Assembly (NCBI GenBank): GCA_033807775.1 | Contig: CM066327.1 | Coordinates: 95,254,295-95,318,294 of the forward strand | DNA from: Saussurea involucrata | Lineage: Eukaryota; Streptophyta; Magnoliopsida; Asterales; Asteraceae | Length of the DNA: 64,000 bases | Direction of reading: 5' to 3' | Shown here: piece by piece, positions 10,701-21,866 of the stretch | Layout of the letters: each line of letters starts with the position of its first letter | Position numbering within the stretch: the first letter of the stretch is position 1 | Made by a program: the position numbers and the translations under genes | The notes under the pieces: model-generated | The model's database searches: none | What the model was told of the DNA's origin: nothing | The model's input: only the letters and a program-made list of their open reading frames with translations

Positions 10701-12797
10701 CAGAGCATCACACCCGCAGATCTATAGAAGGCTCTGCAAAACGTTCAAGCAGAAGCAATGCGCAACACAATACGGATGCAGCCTAAAGACTACATGACCA
10801 GAGCACAACTAACAGAGCTAGGTTAGAATGTCATAAACCAGGTCACAGAAGTCATTGTCTCCTTCACTGCTGCAAATGCCAACTACGTCAAAGAGTTCAG
10901 AAAAATTGTCGGTAGAATGCGCTTCAACACAGAAGCAGAGCTTGCAACTCTTTTCGGCCTCTGTGATGATGTATGTGCGAAGTTGATGGCCGCAGGAGCA
11001 GAACTACCAAAGAAACCCAAAGCTTCCTGCAGAGCAGAGGGTACTTCTGATAAAAGTCAGGATGATTCTGATGATGACCATCCTGGTCCATCAGATAATC
11101 CTGAGGGGGAGAATATAAGGGAGAAAGCTACGACCAGAGGAATACAAGCTCCACCAATCGCAGCAGAACCAATCAGTCAAGCCCCTCCAGAACAAACCCA
11201 AGATCAACAACAAAATCAACAGACCACAGAGACAACACCCATCTCTGTGGAATCAACTCCTGAAGAAACCAATATTCCAGAAGCTGATCAGCATACCACA
11301 GAGGCAACAACCACCCCTGTGGTAATCAACTTGGAAAAGAGTTCTTCAACAAAATCAACAGAAAAACCCCAAACCATACCAAGAAGAAAGTCGATTGCCA
11401 CCAAACCAATAAGAGCAATGACCTCTGCGACCTCTGCTTCTGATATTCTGAGAAAGATGCACAATACAATGACTGATCGAATGTCGCAGAGAGAAGAAGA
11501 AAGGCACAGGTTCACATTAGCTTTCAAAATGGCAAGAAGATTCGATGTCCAATCTTCACCAACAGAAATAGAGCTCACAGAAGAAGTCACCAAAGAACCT
11601 CCAACAGAGGTTACAGAGCAACTCAAGCCAACAGAACCATCGCCACAAGAGTCCTCTAAAACACAAGTGTCAAAACCTACAGAGGCAACCATCAAGCCAA
11701 CAGAAGCACCAACCTCCAAACCTACAGAAGAAACAGGTTCTGCACCTCCAAAAGCCAAAGACAAGGGCAAAGCAATACTGACAGAAGAGCCCTAGAAAAA
11801 GAAATCATTGCCCAAGCCTACAGAGAAATTGATGAAGAGCGCCTTTGATGCCTTCCAAACTCCAAAGCCTGAAGAAGTTGATTGGGCATATGGATTAAAG
11901 CCTCTGACAGACATTCCTCTAACTGGCAGAGCTGCAGAAATTGTTCAAAAGATGGAGAGTCTCAGAAGACAAGTACCACAACCTGGTCCAACACATGAAG
12001 AGATGGAAGAAGTGGTATACAAATACCTCTATAAACAAACCTTTCAGACCAATCATCCAACAGATCATGTGACAGACTCAAGGATCAGAGAAGAATTTGA
12101 GAACATCTTCACAAGGACAAAGCCAAGAACCAAAGCAGATGTCTTCTCAATCCACAAGATCAAAAAGGTAATCTTCTGCAAGTTCTCCTTTACAAGAACC
12201 TATCCAAGGGTCAGGTACAATCTTTACAAAGTCAGAAGAGAAGACAATTCAGAAACCACCTTCGCTGATGCTGACCTAAGAAATATCAATCCTTATGATC
12301 TACCTGACCTTCTGCAATGGACAAAGGACAACTACAACACAGAGGCAAACACCAGAGCCTATCAAGTGTTAAGAAAAGCAATGAGGGAAAAGCTTCTGAT
12401 CTTCAGTATGATAGATTTTCAACTGGGAAAGGATCTTGGTCTCAAACATCTAAATTTATGACCACCAGAAGATCGCCGCCGACCCGACGCCGTGCCCAAC
12501 TCTATCATTACAGAACCAAGATTCGGGTTAGTATTTCAAAACCCACAAGGCGAAATCAAACGATTTATATGCATGGATTGTCAGAAGTACGCAACTAGTA
12601 CTCTGAACGAGTTCAGAGCAAGCCTTGTAAAATACAGAGGTACAGAGAAAATGGATAGAGATGCCGCAGATACTTTCATCCAAGAGATTGATGCCACAAT
12701 TCGCCTAAGAGAACTCTGCATCAGTTTCTACAAAGAGATCAGAAGAATCGGAAGAGACAACAAAAGCTACAACGATTTCAAAGATGCCAAAATCTGA
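7713..12797 (+). pseudogene. Element A extra ORF downstream of pol, about 1,690 codons with five internal stops
   Basis: The ATG at 7713 (MASSSQ) opens a single frame that runs to the TGA at 12795-12797. It is interrupted only by TAA 7833-7835, TAG 10725-10727, TAG 10824-10826, TAG 11793-11795 and TGA 12459-12461, with no frameshift. Visible parts: a conserved-looking N-terminal domain of about 270 residues (about 7926-8700) with aromatic and leucine-rich helices; a Lys/Arg-rich stretch resembling a nuclear localisation signal (about 8900-9140); a long acidic, Ser/Thr/Pro/Gln-rich region; a heptad-like coiled coil (about 10400-10600); another low-complexity acidic region; and a second globular-looking C-terminal domain (about 11808-12797). 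Proteins of this kind follow pol in Sireviruses and are sometimes called env-like, but I see no signal peptide or membrane segment. The function is unknown. From memory, the N-terminal domain resembles ORFs common in composite genomes. Confidence 0.75.
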
Positions 12798-12979
12798 TTC
12801 TCAAACCTCAAATCTCTGCAAACCAAGTCAAAAGTTTATCTTTCATTGTACTCAAATGTAAAATGCCTCTGGCATATTTCTGAATGAAAGAACTTTCGAG
12901 GTATTGTTTAACCTCTGTCTTATCTAACTTAGCCTAACTAAACTCAAGTTAAATTTTTTTTTCACTACTTAGGGGGAGA
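12798..12979 (+). promoter_or_regulatory. 3' untranslated stretch and polypurine tract of element A
   Basis: About 170 bases of AT-rich noncoding sequence end in AGGGGGAGA (12971-12979), the primer for plus-strand DNA synthesis. One base separates it from the LTR start TGTTAGCTTC at 12981, as expected for Ty1/copia elements. Confidence 0.88.
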
Positions 12980-12980
12980 T

Positions 12981-13838
12981 TGTTAGCTTCAATCTTCCTA
13001 ATCATAGAAGTATTTTGAAGTAGTGAAAAATAGGCCAAGTAAAGAAAGCCTCTTACAGAGGCTCTGCCGAACTTACCGAGAGATCAAGGTCAAGAAGCTA
13101 CAGAAGCTAAAGAGGCGCCCTACAGAAGCTCTGTCATACGTGCAAAGAAGACCAAAGACTCGGAATCCGGTGAAGACTGCTCTTCTAAGGACCAAACCGC
13201 AGAACCTCTGTGGCACTTCACAAAGCCTCTGCGGTCTTCATCAAAGACTTAAAAGATATTTATAATATCTTGCTACTGTTACAGGACCTGTTCAGCAACT
13301 TGCATTGTAGCATGCCCTGTCCAACTGCAACGTGTCAAACTCTGGTTGGATTCAATACGGCTTAGTACATAATAGACGTCTACTGCATTAAATGCAATAC
13401 AGCACGCCCTACTGTTCATGCCATCCGTCCAACTATTCATACCGTCCTTTGTGAATAGTAGCATATGCTTTATGGTCCCCTTAGAGTAGTATATAAGGAA
13501 GACTTATGTTGAGTTCTTCCTATTAATCAATCAATCCATCGATCGATCAATCGAAAAATAAAGAATTCAAGAGAGAAAAACATCACAAGAACACATAGCT
13601 TTAAACACTTTGAGAGTCATATCTGTTTTAAAAGCTTTGCTTACTCACTGTTCTTGAATCTGTTCTTAATATATATATTCAGTAAACTTTGAGATATTAT
13701 TTCCTGTTCACTGTTTATTTATATTATGTTCTAAATCTATCAATCATATCTGTTAGTTATTCAAATACGCTTCCACATCAAACATAAATTCGAACTAATA
13801 GATCTGACAATCTTGTATAAGCAAAACGGGAACCAACA
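12981..13838 (+). repeat. 3' LTR of element A (858 bp)
   Basis: It starts TGTTAGC directly after the polypurine tract and ends AACCAACA, giving the usual TG...CA ends. A TATA box (TATATAAGG) is at 13490-13498, followed by a pyrimidine-rich stretch and a short ATCAATC/ATCGATCG simple repeat near 13525-13550. U3 carries several ACAGAGG, ACAGAAG and CCTCTG(T) motifs between 13050 and 13240, the same words that pepper the whole element. AATAAAG near 13557 may serve as the polyadenylation signal. Confidence 0.85.
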
Positions 13839-14373
13839 AAGGACAATAGTACTTCACACGATTTCTGCCATTCGAAGGTTCTGAAGATCACTCGTATAAA
13901 GGCGTGACCTGACAACTCCACGTGTCAAACTCTGATAGGTTTCAGCCTAAACCAGAATATGGAGCATTAAATGAATGTTGTATCTGCAACAGTTCCAGAA
14001 TAGTGTTTTGTACCTTCCAACAACTGTTCCAAGCAGTGTATTAGTACCTACCATCCTTAGTATCTAGATCTTGTCCCCTTTAGGAGTAGTATAAATAGAA
14101 GGTTCATGTGAACTCTTCTATTAAGCTTTTTACACAACACACACACCTTTAGAGCAATTTCTTGTCAAACCTTTCGGTGTTCTTGGTGTTCTTATTATAT
14201 CAAATATAGTGAATCATTGAGCTATTTATCTGTCTTATTTACACTTCTTGTATTTGATAGTGTGTGTTATTCTACCTCGTAATATCTGTTAGTTCGTTAA
14301 AACGCTTCCGCATTATATATTGTTTGAACTAATTAGATAGAATCATCATTGTTAAGAAAAACAGGAACCAACA
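13839..14373 (+). repeat. Partial LTR of a second A-type element (A2)
   Basis: It aligns by eye with the 3' half of the preceding LTR: the shared words CGTGTCAAACTCTG, a TATA box (TATAAATAG at 14090-14098), TCTGTTAGTT, ACGCTTCC and the terminal GGAACCAACA. It is clearly diverged and its left part is missing, as expected if element A inserted inside it. The right end at 14373 touches reverse-transcriptase sequence of B-minus, so A2 itself appears to have inserted there or to mark a deletion junction. Confidence 0.75.
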
Positions 14374-16238
14374 CAACTTGTTTCTATAGACCCATTTAGA
14401 GCCTATCACTAACTTGTCGGATGGATGAGGAACGAGCTTTCAAACTTTGTTTCTTTCGAATTCTGTCAGCTCTTCTTGCATAGCACTAACCCAGTTTGGA
14501 TCTCTGAGGGCATCATCTGTTTTCTTTGGTTCAATTAGAGAAATAAAGTTAACAAATAAACAAATATTACCTGCACTTCGTCGAGTCTGAACACCAGCGT
14601 TTGGATCACCAAGAATTTGTTCAATAGGGTGATTGATAGTCCATCGCTGAGCCGGAGCATAAGTTGCTGACTCAACCTGAACTTCTGGAGGAGCTAAAGA
14701 TGAGGCTTCAGCAACTTCTGGTATTTCAACCAAGAGAGGAATAGGTTCAGATGTCATTTCATTCACAGATTGCTGAGAAGTAGATGGTATGTTTGAGATA
14801 GAAGGTTCAGAGGCAGGCATAGTGTTAATAGAAACAACTGAGACCTATGATGTTTCAGCTTCACTAGTCTGCATGCTTGGGATGATAGTAGGATCATCAT
14901 CTTCAGCGGGATGAGTATCATATGGAGGAGTATGAACATCTTCTGAGTCACCAAGATGAGAAAACATCCATTGATTCGGTTCTTCAGTATCAGCAGAAGG
15001 TCTAGAGTTCGTTGAATGGGATTCGTCAAAAGTGACGTGGATAGTTTCTTCTACAGTCTGTCTTCTTCGATTGAAGACTCTGAAGGCTTTGTAGACTGAA
15101 GAATATCCAAGAAAGATTCCATCATCAGCCTTAGGATCAAACTTTCCAAGAGCATCTCTGTTGTTCAGTATGAAACACTGACATCCAAAGATGTGAAGAA
15201 AGCTAATTGAAGGCTTTCTCCCATAGAAAAGTTAATAGGCTGTTTTCTTGAATTTTTTGACTATCAGCGACCTGTTTTGAGTAAAACAAGCAGTGTTGAC
15301 AGCTTCTGCCCAAAACTGAGTAGGTAGATGAGAATCGTTGAGCATTGAACGTGCAACTTCGATGATAGTTCGATTTCTTCTTTCAGCGACTCCATTTTGT
15401 TAAGGTGTTCTCACTGAGGAAAAGTTGTGAGAAATACCCTTACTTTCAAAGAAGGAATCAAGAGAACTATTTTTGAATTCAGTTCCATGATCACTCCTTA
15501 TTGAGCGAACGGTCATGTTATTCAGGAGTTCCATTTTCCTAACAAATGTGATGAGTTCTTCAGGGGTGTCACTTTTAGAACGGAGAAACATTACCCAGGT
15601 ATAGCGAGAGAATTAATCCACTCTGACCAATGTATATTTCTTTCCAGCGATGGATTGTTTGTTAACAGGGCCAAACAAATCCATATGGAGAAGTTGTAGA
15701 GGAGATGACACTGAGGAAACTTTCTTAGATTTGAAGCTTGCTTTAGTTTGTTTCCCTTTCTCACACACTGAACATAAGGATTCCTTAGCGTATGAGTGTT
15801 GAGGTAGACCGGTAACCAACTCTTTAGAAGAGAGAGTATTCAGTGTCTTGAAGTTTAGATGAGAGAGCCTCTTATGCCATAGCCAGTTGGCGTCAGATGA
15901 GGCTTTTGAGAAGAAATAGGAGTTCTCAGTTGTTGTAGAGCTATCTTCTCCTTTTTGTTTGTGACAAAGCAGGATTCCTTAGTGAATATCACTTTGTTAT
16001 CCTTGTCACACAGCTGACTGATGCTTAGAAGATTGGGCTTCAGTCCTTCAACATATGCGACTCTTCTGAAGGTTGTTGTACCATTTGAGAGTACACCAAA
16101 CCCTCGGGTATAGCCTTTTCCATTTCCACCGAAGGTCACTGAGGGACCCTTCTCTTCCTTGTATTCAGTGAGCAGGTTTTTCTTTCCAGTCATGTGTCTA
16201 GAGCATCCGCTATCAAGATACCAGATACCCTTCCGAAC
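14374..16238 (-). pseudogene. pol: B-minus pol fragment: protease, integrase, start of reverse transcriptase
   Basis: On the - strand the protease motif WYLDSGCSRHMTGK lies near 16190-16230, followed by the SVTFGGNGKGYTRG region. A deletion of a few tens of bases near 15935 removes part of the segment before the pre-integrase domain and shifts the frame. The integrase core is recognisable (LLHMDLFGPV near 15680; RSIRSDHGTEF near 15500; NGVAERRNRT near 15380) but is interrupted by several stops, for example near 15615 and just before the NGVAE motif near 15402. A variable Ser/Pro-rich segment then leads into the RT N-terminus (QEELTEFERNKV near 14450). The sequence ends after the WVYRNKL region at 14374, before the catalytic YVDD. 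It cannot encode a functional enzyme. Confidence 0.85.
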
Positions 16239-16255
16239 CTGCAAACAAAGGAAGA
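16239..16255 (-). promoter_or_regulatory. Acceptor-like tract at the gag/pol junction of B-minus
   Basis: On the - strand the gag stop TAA (16258-16256) is followed by TCTTCCTTTGTTTGCAG, and the protease frame starts in phase 0 after the CAG. Here gag and pol are in different frames, unlike B-plus, because this interval is one base shorter. See the finding on the conserved junction. Confidence 0.35.
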
Positions 16256-18603
16256 TTAGTTTGACTTGGGCACACATTTAACCATGTGCCCACATTTATC
16301 AGTGGTGGTAGAGGAAGTGGAAGGTTTAGCAATCTTCGCAGCATTTGAAGATTCAGCTTCAGAATTATTCTTCACTTTGGTTAATTTCTTAACCTCAGTG
16401 GTCTTCTTTGCCTTGGGGGCATTGATCTTCACCTTAGCTAACTTTTCAGCTTTGGTAGTTGTGGGGCACTTACTAGCAATGTGATCGGTAAGTCCATAGT
16501 GATAACATTTCCTATAGCTAAAAGTAGCTTTAGGACCATTTACATGCTTAGCCGTTAATTTTAAATGAGCAGGGTCAGCACCAAGTATACCTTTGGCATT
16601 GGAAATGGGAGGAACAATCAGTTCTTCAGATTTCTTACCAATAATATCCACTCTGATTCTAGGAGTAGATCGCTGAATGAATCCAGGGATCTTGTTCTTA
16701 GAAGTAGAGGGATAAGTCACTGAAGCTTTAGAAGCATTCAGCTTAGGTACAAAGGTACCTTTCTGAAGTTTTTGATTTTGAAAACTTTTTCTTTGCCCTT
16801 ACCTTTAGAAGTTAAGGTAGGTTTTTTGTCAGGGATGGGAGTTTTTGAAGAGGAACACTGAGATGAGGAAGTGTCAGGGATTGAGGACACAAACATTCCA
16901 ATCTTAAGCATGGAATGATCAGTGGTTGGTTCTTCAGCGTCAGCTTTGTAACCAAGACCACGTTTGTCACTCAGGGGAATCTGAGACTTTATTATCTCAG
17001 TGATCGTTTTTGAGGATTTACACCATCCTTCAATAGTAGCTTTTTCAGCTTTCAATGCAGCGATAGCTTCTTCGCGCTCGATTTTGACTATTTGATTTAT
17101 ATGAACCTGATCTTTTAACTCTTCCTCAATTTTAGAAAGCTTTTCTATTTGAAGGTGACAGTTTTTAAGTTGTTCAGCGAGATCAAGGTTTTGATTTTCA
17201 ACAACAGTTTTGCCATTCATGGCATCATATAAACTCATAGTCAGGAGATCGAATTTACGAAGTCTATCAGCTTCATCAATATCTGAAATATGTGTAAAGA
17301 AAGAAGGTGATACCTTATAGGTAGAGGATGAAGTAGAGGGAATTTTAGTTTGTTCTTCCTCTTCTTCGATTTTGGCCATTAGGCAGAGATTAGCCTCAAC
17401 ATCATCTTCAGAGTCAGATGATTCTTCAGTGTCAGAGGCAGCCCAGTCGAAGTCAGCGACCAAGCCTTTGCCTTTCTTCTTAAAGCTTTTCAGCTTTGAA
17501 TACTTTTCTTTCAGCTTTTTGTATTTGTCATCTCTAGCCCTGGGGTTAGAGGATTTCTTGGGCAAAGCTGAGGATTTAAAGACTTTCTTTGACCTGCATT
17601 CACTAGCAAAGTGTCCTACTTTTTCACAGTTAAAGCAGGTAGCAGTAGCCTTATCAACAGGGGTTGATGATCTAGGCTTGTCAGTGAGTGCAAGAGGTTT
17701 ATTCCTTCTGAACTTACTCTTTCTAGCGAATCTCCTGAACTTATTAGCCAGAAGTGCCAGAGATTCATCAAGATCTGAAGAGTCAGCATCTGATGAGCAT
17801 TCAGAGTTAGTTTCCAACTCAGTGACAGTGATAGTAGATCGCTGAGTGGAAGGTGACTCTGAGAGTAAAGCGACAGGTGTGCTTTTGGAATCTTTTACAA
17901 TATTCTTCTTAAGATGACACGACTGCTCATGATTGAGCATAGTGCCATATAAGGTAGAGAGAGTCATAGCTTTTAGATCCTTTGATAGCTTGAGACACAT
18001 TGAATAACTGTCCCAGCTTTCAAGTAAACATTCTAAGAACTTTGTCAGAATTTCAAAGTTAGAATATTCCTTACCAACGGTTTTCAGATCTATAATTAAA
18101 CAGTTAAACCGCTGATGTACTTCAGAGAGATATTCATTCTTACCACAAATGAAGCTTTCGTACTGTCTTACCAGGTTGATCTTTCTTGAGTCTTGGACTT
18201 CAGACGTACCTTCATATTGAACACAGATTGTGTCCCATATGGCTTTGGAGGTTTTCAGATTCATGACGAAATGGTAGACTTCGTCAGGAATAGCCATAGA
18301 AAGGATAGATCTGGCTTTAGTGTCGATAGCCACTTTCTTCTTATCTTCATCAGACCAATTATGAGGTTCCTTAGGCATGACTCTTTCAGGATTGGCAGCT
18401 CTAGTAGCAGTGCCTGGAACTTCAGGGTAAATTCTAACAGGGATATATGGGCCATTTTCGATGTAATAAGGGATAGTAGGGTCTACACCTTCTAAGAAGA
18501 GTATCATCCTATTTTTCCACAGATTAAAGTTATCTCTGGAAAATCTAGGGGGTTTTGCAAGAGAACCATTTTCAATATAGTTTGTGTTTGTGTTGGTAGC
18601 CAT
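16256..18603 (-). pseudogene. gag: B-minus gag plus linker, one frameshift
   Basis: I chose the ATG at 18603 (MATNTNTNYIENG) because the B-plus gag starts with the same residues 78 bases from its LTR. The N-terminal gag domain (NLWKNRM ... KNEYLSEVHQRFN) covers about 17900-18560. The first zinc knuckle CFNCEKVGHFASEC lies near 17600-17640 with all ligands present. An acidic linker and a coiled-coil segment (about 17050-17250) follow. A frameshift near 16770 ends the first frame at 16738, and the downstream part resumes in another frame to the TAA at 16256. A second knuckle-like motif near 16490-16530 reads CYHYGLTDHIASKC here, so its second cysteine is replaced by tyrosine; B-plus keeps the cysteine. 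Confidence 0.88.
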
Positions 18604-18671
18604 TGTGAGAAATAACAAGGAAGAGAAAAGATTAGTATAAGCAAGATCTTGTTTATGAGATTAAACAATCT

Positions 18672-18683
18672 GCTCTGATACCA
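18672..18683 (-). promoter_or_regulatory. Primer binding site of B-minus
   Basis: The - strand reads TGGTATCAGAGC, complementary to the 3' end of plant initiator methionine tRNA. It is two bases from the LTR end at 18686. The same site is found in C, B-plus, E and C2. Confidence 0.9.
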
Positions 18684-18685
18684 CT

Positions 18686-19173
18686 TGTTGGTCCCGGAGG
18701 GTTATACAAGTTTGTAGAAGGGGGGGTTGAATACAAACACATAGATTTTACTTTTCTAAATTGTTTAGTGATATTTATCAAACAATTTACAACTTGTTGC
18801 GGAACAAGATTAAGGATTAAACCTAATCTAAACAAGTTATGAGAAACACTAAGTTTCTTGCACTAGAAATAAGACAGAAAGGAGATAAGAATATTAAGTA
18901 TAATATTCTAACACTAAGTAGTAGAGAGAAGAAGATGGCCGAGCACTTCATTTCTGAAGTAGGGTTCTTCTTATATACTACATGCATTTAATGCTTAGCA
19001 GTACAACTTTACACGTGGCAGCAGCTGATTGTTTGAATGGTTTGACCTTGGTAGACAACCTAGTAGCCGCTTGATGAACAGTGTAGAATCAGAGTTGGTT
19101 GTACGATTATGGACAAAGGGGATGTCCTATTCTGACATTTTCGTATGGAGACGTGCAAGGGGATAAGACAAAA
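18686..19173 (-). repeat. Partial 5' LTR of B-minus
   Basis: The - strand LTR end GGGACCAACA is at 18686, next to the primer site. It aligns by eye with the 3' half of the B-plus LTR up to about 19173, including the TATA region (TATATAAG on the - strand near 18971-18978) and the short G run near 18720-18726. The first half of U3, which carries the CGCTGA cluster in B-plus, is missing. Beyond 19173 the sequence switches to fragment D. Confidence 0.8.
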
Positions 19174-20775
19174 GTAACTGTGGTTCTGGTGCAACCTCTG
19201 TAGTGGAAGGTACTTTTGTGCTTGAACTTGGTTCTTCAGCTTGTGGAGGTATTGGGATAAGAGTTGGAATTGATTCCTCTGAGGCGATAGAGACAGAATC
19301 CTCGTTTTCCTCTGGTATTGCTTCCTCTATAGTAGCTGGAGATGGTATTTCCAGTGCCTCTGTGGTAGTATTTTTGCTTGTGTCATCTTCTGTCGGCTCC
19401 ACCTCAGCACTTGCATCTGGACGATTTACAGAAGAGGATGAAGTATTTAATGGACCAGTTAGAGAAATACCTGACTCAGTCTGGTTGGCAGAAGATGTTT
19501 CTCCAGAGGCTCTGGTGGCTCCGACAGAGGGATCAATATCATCGTGGAACATCTCTTCAAATAGCAGATTCAGTTCTGCTTCTCTTGTGGGGGAGATGCC
19601 AGAGGATTCCTTTTTCAGTCCAAGTTCTGAACTGATTTGTTTAGAAGTCTTTTGAAAGGAATCGTCAAAAGAGACATTGATGCTCTCTATAATGGTTCGG
19701 GACCGCAGAAGGTAAACTCTGTAGGCCTTTGAGGTGGCAGAGTACCCAATGAACTTGCCTTCGTCTGCTTTCACATCAAACTTTCCTCTAGCTTCTCTAT
19801 CATTCAGGACAAAACACTTGCATCCAAATACATGGAAGAACTTGATATTTGGTCGCCTTTTGTTGATCAAGTGGTAAGGTGTCTTGATGTGCCTTTTTAC
19901 TATCGTTGATAGATTTTTGGTATAGCAAGCGGTTGATACATCTTCTGCCCAGAAAGAAATAGGCAATCCAGATGCTGTCAGCATAGTTCTTGCAGCCTCT
20001 ACAAGCGTGCGGTTCTTTCGTTCAACCACGTCATTCTGTTATGGGGTGCGTGCAGCAGAGAAGTTCTGAGATATGTCTTCTTCTGTAAGATAAGCTTCAA
20101 TGACAGAGTTTTTGAATTTTGTACCATTGTCGCTTCTTAACTTTCGAATCCTGCACTCATACAGAACCTGGGTTCTTTTCATTAGGTTTATCAGAATGTT
20201 TGGAACATCTGATTTCTTTCTGACAAACTCTACCCATGTATATCTCTAGTATTCATCAATCAACACAAGTATATATTTCTTGTCGCCTAGGCTCTATGTA
20301 GCGATTGGACCACAGAGGTCAACGTGTAGCATATACATAGGCCTAGAGCAAGACACATCAGTCTTGCCTTTATGGGAAGCTCTTTTGAGTTTACCCATTT
20401 CGCAAGCAGAACACAGATGATCTTTACTGAATTTGACATTTGGCAGACCTTTTACAAGATCAAGTTTGACAAGCTTATCAAGAGTATGAAAGTTCAGATG
20501 GCAGAACCTGTTATGCCATAGCCAGGCTTCTTCATTTTTACAGGCAATAAGGCAGAGTTTGTCTTTCCTATTCTTTGCACTAAAGTTCATAAGGTACAGA
20601 TCACCTTTTCGTTCAGCCCGCAGAAGTTCGACTCATGTATCTTCCCCTTGTAATGAGCAGAAAGTTATTTTGAACATAACGTCGAAACCAGTATCACAAA
20701 GTTGGCTAACACTGAGAAGATTGTGCTTAAGGCTATCCACATATGCAACTTTGCAAACTATTATGTTTTCCTTTT
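19174..20775 (-). pseudogene. pol: Fragment D: A-family protease end and integrase remnant
   Basis: On the - strand this is close to element A 3060-4560. It holds the end of the protease domain (about 20600-20775), the pre-integrase zinc region (WHNRFCHLNFHTL ... CSACEMGK near 20390-20530), an integrase core with HVDLCGP near 20310, RSDNGTKF near 20130 and VVERKNRT near 20000-20028, and the Ser/Thr-rich C-terminal extension to about 19174. Stops interrupt it near 20620, 20292, 20248 and 20040. Both ends are cut by B-type LTR sequence: B-minus at 19173 and another LTR at 20776. No LTR of its own is seen. It is a relic of an older A-type element. Confidence 0.85.
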
Positions 20776-21133
20776 TGTTGGTCCCGGAGGTTTATACAAG
20801 TTTGTAGAAGGGGAGGGGGTTGAATACAAACACATAGATTTTACTTTTCTAAATTGTTTATTGATATTTATCAAACATTTTACAACTTGTTGCGGAACAA
20901 GATTAAGGATTAAACCTAATCTAAACAAGTTATGAGAAACACTAAGTTTCTTGCAATAGAAATAAGACAGAAAGGAGATAAGAATATTAAGTATAATATT
21001 CTAACACTAAGTAGTAGAGATAAGAAGATGGCCGAGCACTTCATTTCTGAAGTAGGGTTCTTCTTATATACTGCATGCATTTAATGCATAGCAGTACAAC
21101 TTTACACGTGGCAGCAGCTGATTGGTTGCATGT
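20776..21133 (-). repeat. Partial B-type LTR interrupting fragment D
   Basis: On the + strand it starts TGTTGGTCCCGGAGG and follows the B-minus LTR almost base for base to about 21125. It is then cut by the C LTR at 21134. Its orientation puts its 3' end against D, so it is a 3' LTR or solo LTR of a - strand element into which C inserted. The five bases before C (CATGT, 21129-21133) would be the target duplication; the other copy is not visible. Confidence 0.8.
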
Positions 21134-21634
21134 TGTTAGACCTGGGTTTTGTCAATAAACCAAGTGTTAAAGATCTGATGAGAAGGCTCAGATGTTCTGA
21201 TATGAAGGGTCAGAGTTCTGACTAAGAAGACTCAGAAGTATTACACGGGAAGTTACTAGAGAAGTCAGAAGTTCTGGAATGCCTAATCAGATGAATGTTC
21301 AGAAGTTCTGAACAACGTGTTTAGAACTTATAACTAGATACTTTCCTTAGTACTTAGTAAACTAATTAGGACACGTGTATTGTTCCTATTAGTCTTTGTT
21401 GTATGTACTGTAGCTTTAGTGGTTCCGTTGCAGTATATATAGTGGTTAGCACTGTTTCGCTAACTAACTTTTCCGCATATTCTTGTATTCATATTTTGTA
21501 ATCTTTGAGATACGCTCTCTCTAAGATCTGTAAATCTGTTCTTCATTGAATACAAGTGTTCTTGATCAAATTACTTCTCGATTACTATTCTATTCATTGT
21601 TATATTGATTGTAAGAGTGGATCCTGAACTATCA
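21134..21634 (+). repeat. 5' LTR of element C (501 bp)
   Basis: It starts TGTTAGACCTGGG and ends CTGAACTATCA. A TATA box (TATATATA) is at 21434-21441. U3 between about 21170 and 21330 is packed with CAGAAGTTCTG-like near-palindromes. The LTR is related to the C2 LTR at 38510-39068 but clearly diverged from it. Confidence 0.85.
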
Positions 21635-21636
21635 AT

Positions 21637-21648
21637 TGGTATCAGAGC
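21637..21648 (+). promoter_or_regulatory. Primer binding site of element C
   Basis: TGGTATCAGAGC lies two bases after the LTR end and is complementary to initiator Met-tRNA. An untranslated leader of about 220 bases follows, up to the gag ATG at 21867. Confidence 0.9.
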
Positions 21649-21866
21649 TAGTCAGCAAACAAATTCGATCGAGATCGCATTCTTGAGGGTTTCCTATTTG
21701 TGTTCTTGAAGATTTCTTGATCAATTCGAAAATTGATTCCGCTGTTACTCACTGTTCTTGAATTCTTAGCAATTCTTGAATTAATTGTTGTTTTCGATCA
21801 AGGAATTTGAATTTGTCTTTCTGTTGAAGCTTTCTTACAATCACGTCTTCTAAAGAGTATCTAGCC

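Larger units (their letters stand above)
1..13838 (+). mobile_element. Element A: Sirevirus-type Ty1/copia retrotransposon, 5' part outside window
   Basis: Reading along the + strand there is gag with two zinc knuckles, a long linker, protease, integrase, reverse transcriptase and RNase H, a 1.4-kb noncoding spacer, an extra frame of about 1,690 codons, a polypurine tract and a 3' LTR. The 5' LTR, primer site and gag start lie left of the window. At more than 13.8 kb it is long for a copia element, as Sireviruses often are. Its coding frames carry nonsense codons, so this copy is probably inactive. The right end abuts a truncated LTR of a related element, suggesting that A inserted into that LTR. 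The target duplication cannot be checked because the left end is not in the window. Confidence 0.9.
14374..19173 (-). mobile_element. Element B-minus: truncated Sirevirus-type element on the - strand
   Basis: Read on the - strand it has a partial 5' LTR (18686-19173), primer site, gag with linker, protease, integrase and the first part of reverse transcriptase, and it stops abruptly at 14374. RNase H, the extra ORF and the 3' LTR are missing. It is closely related to B-plus at 24588-38509. It contains many nonsense codons and small deletions. Confidence 0.88.

Noticed and set aside
11288..11770. Long - strand frame of 160 codons opposite the extra ORF
   Set aside because: Its composition mirrors the Thr/Pro/Glu-rich + strand frame; no start context or domain supports it.
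7713..12797. Envelope protein of a plant retrovirus
   Set aside because: No signal peptide, transmembrane helix, cleavage site or glycosylation-rich ectodomain is visible, so I left the function open.
13279..13464. Small - strand frame in the element A LTR
   Set aside because: It is chance open sequence within U3 of the LTR.
17372..17845. 157-codon + strand frame opposite B-minus gag
   Set aside because: It is antisense to the acidic linker and zinc knuckle region, with no independent support.
18672..18683. tRNA gene suggested by the Met-tRNA-like sequence
   Set aside because: Only the 12-base primer site is present; there is no cloverleaf around it, and the same applies to the other primer sites.
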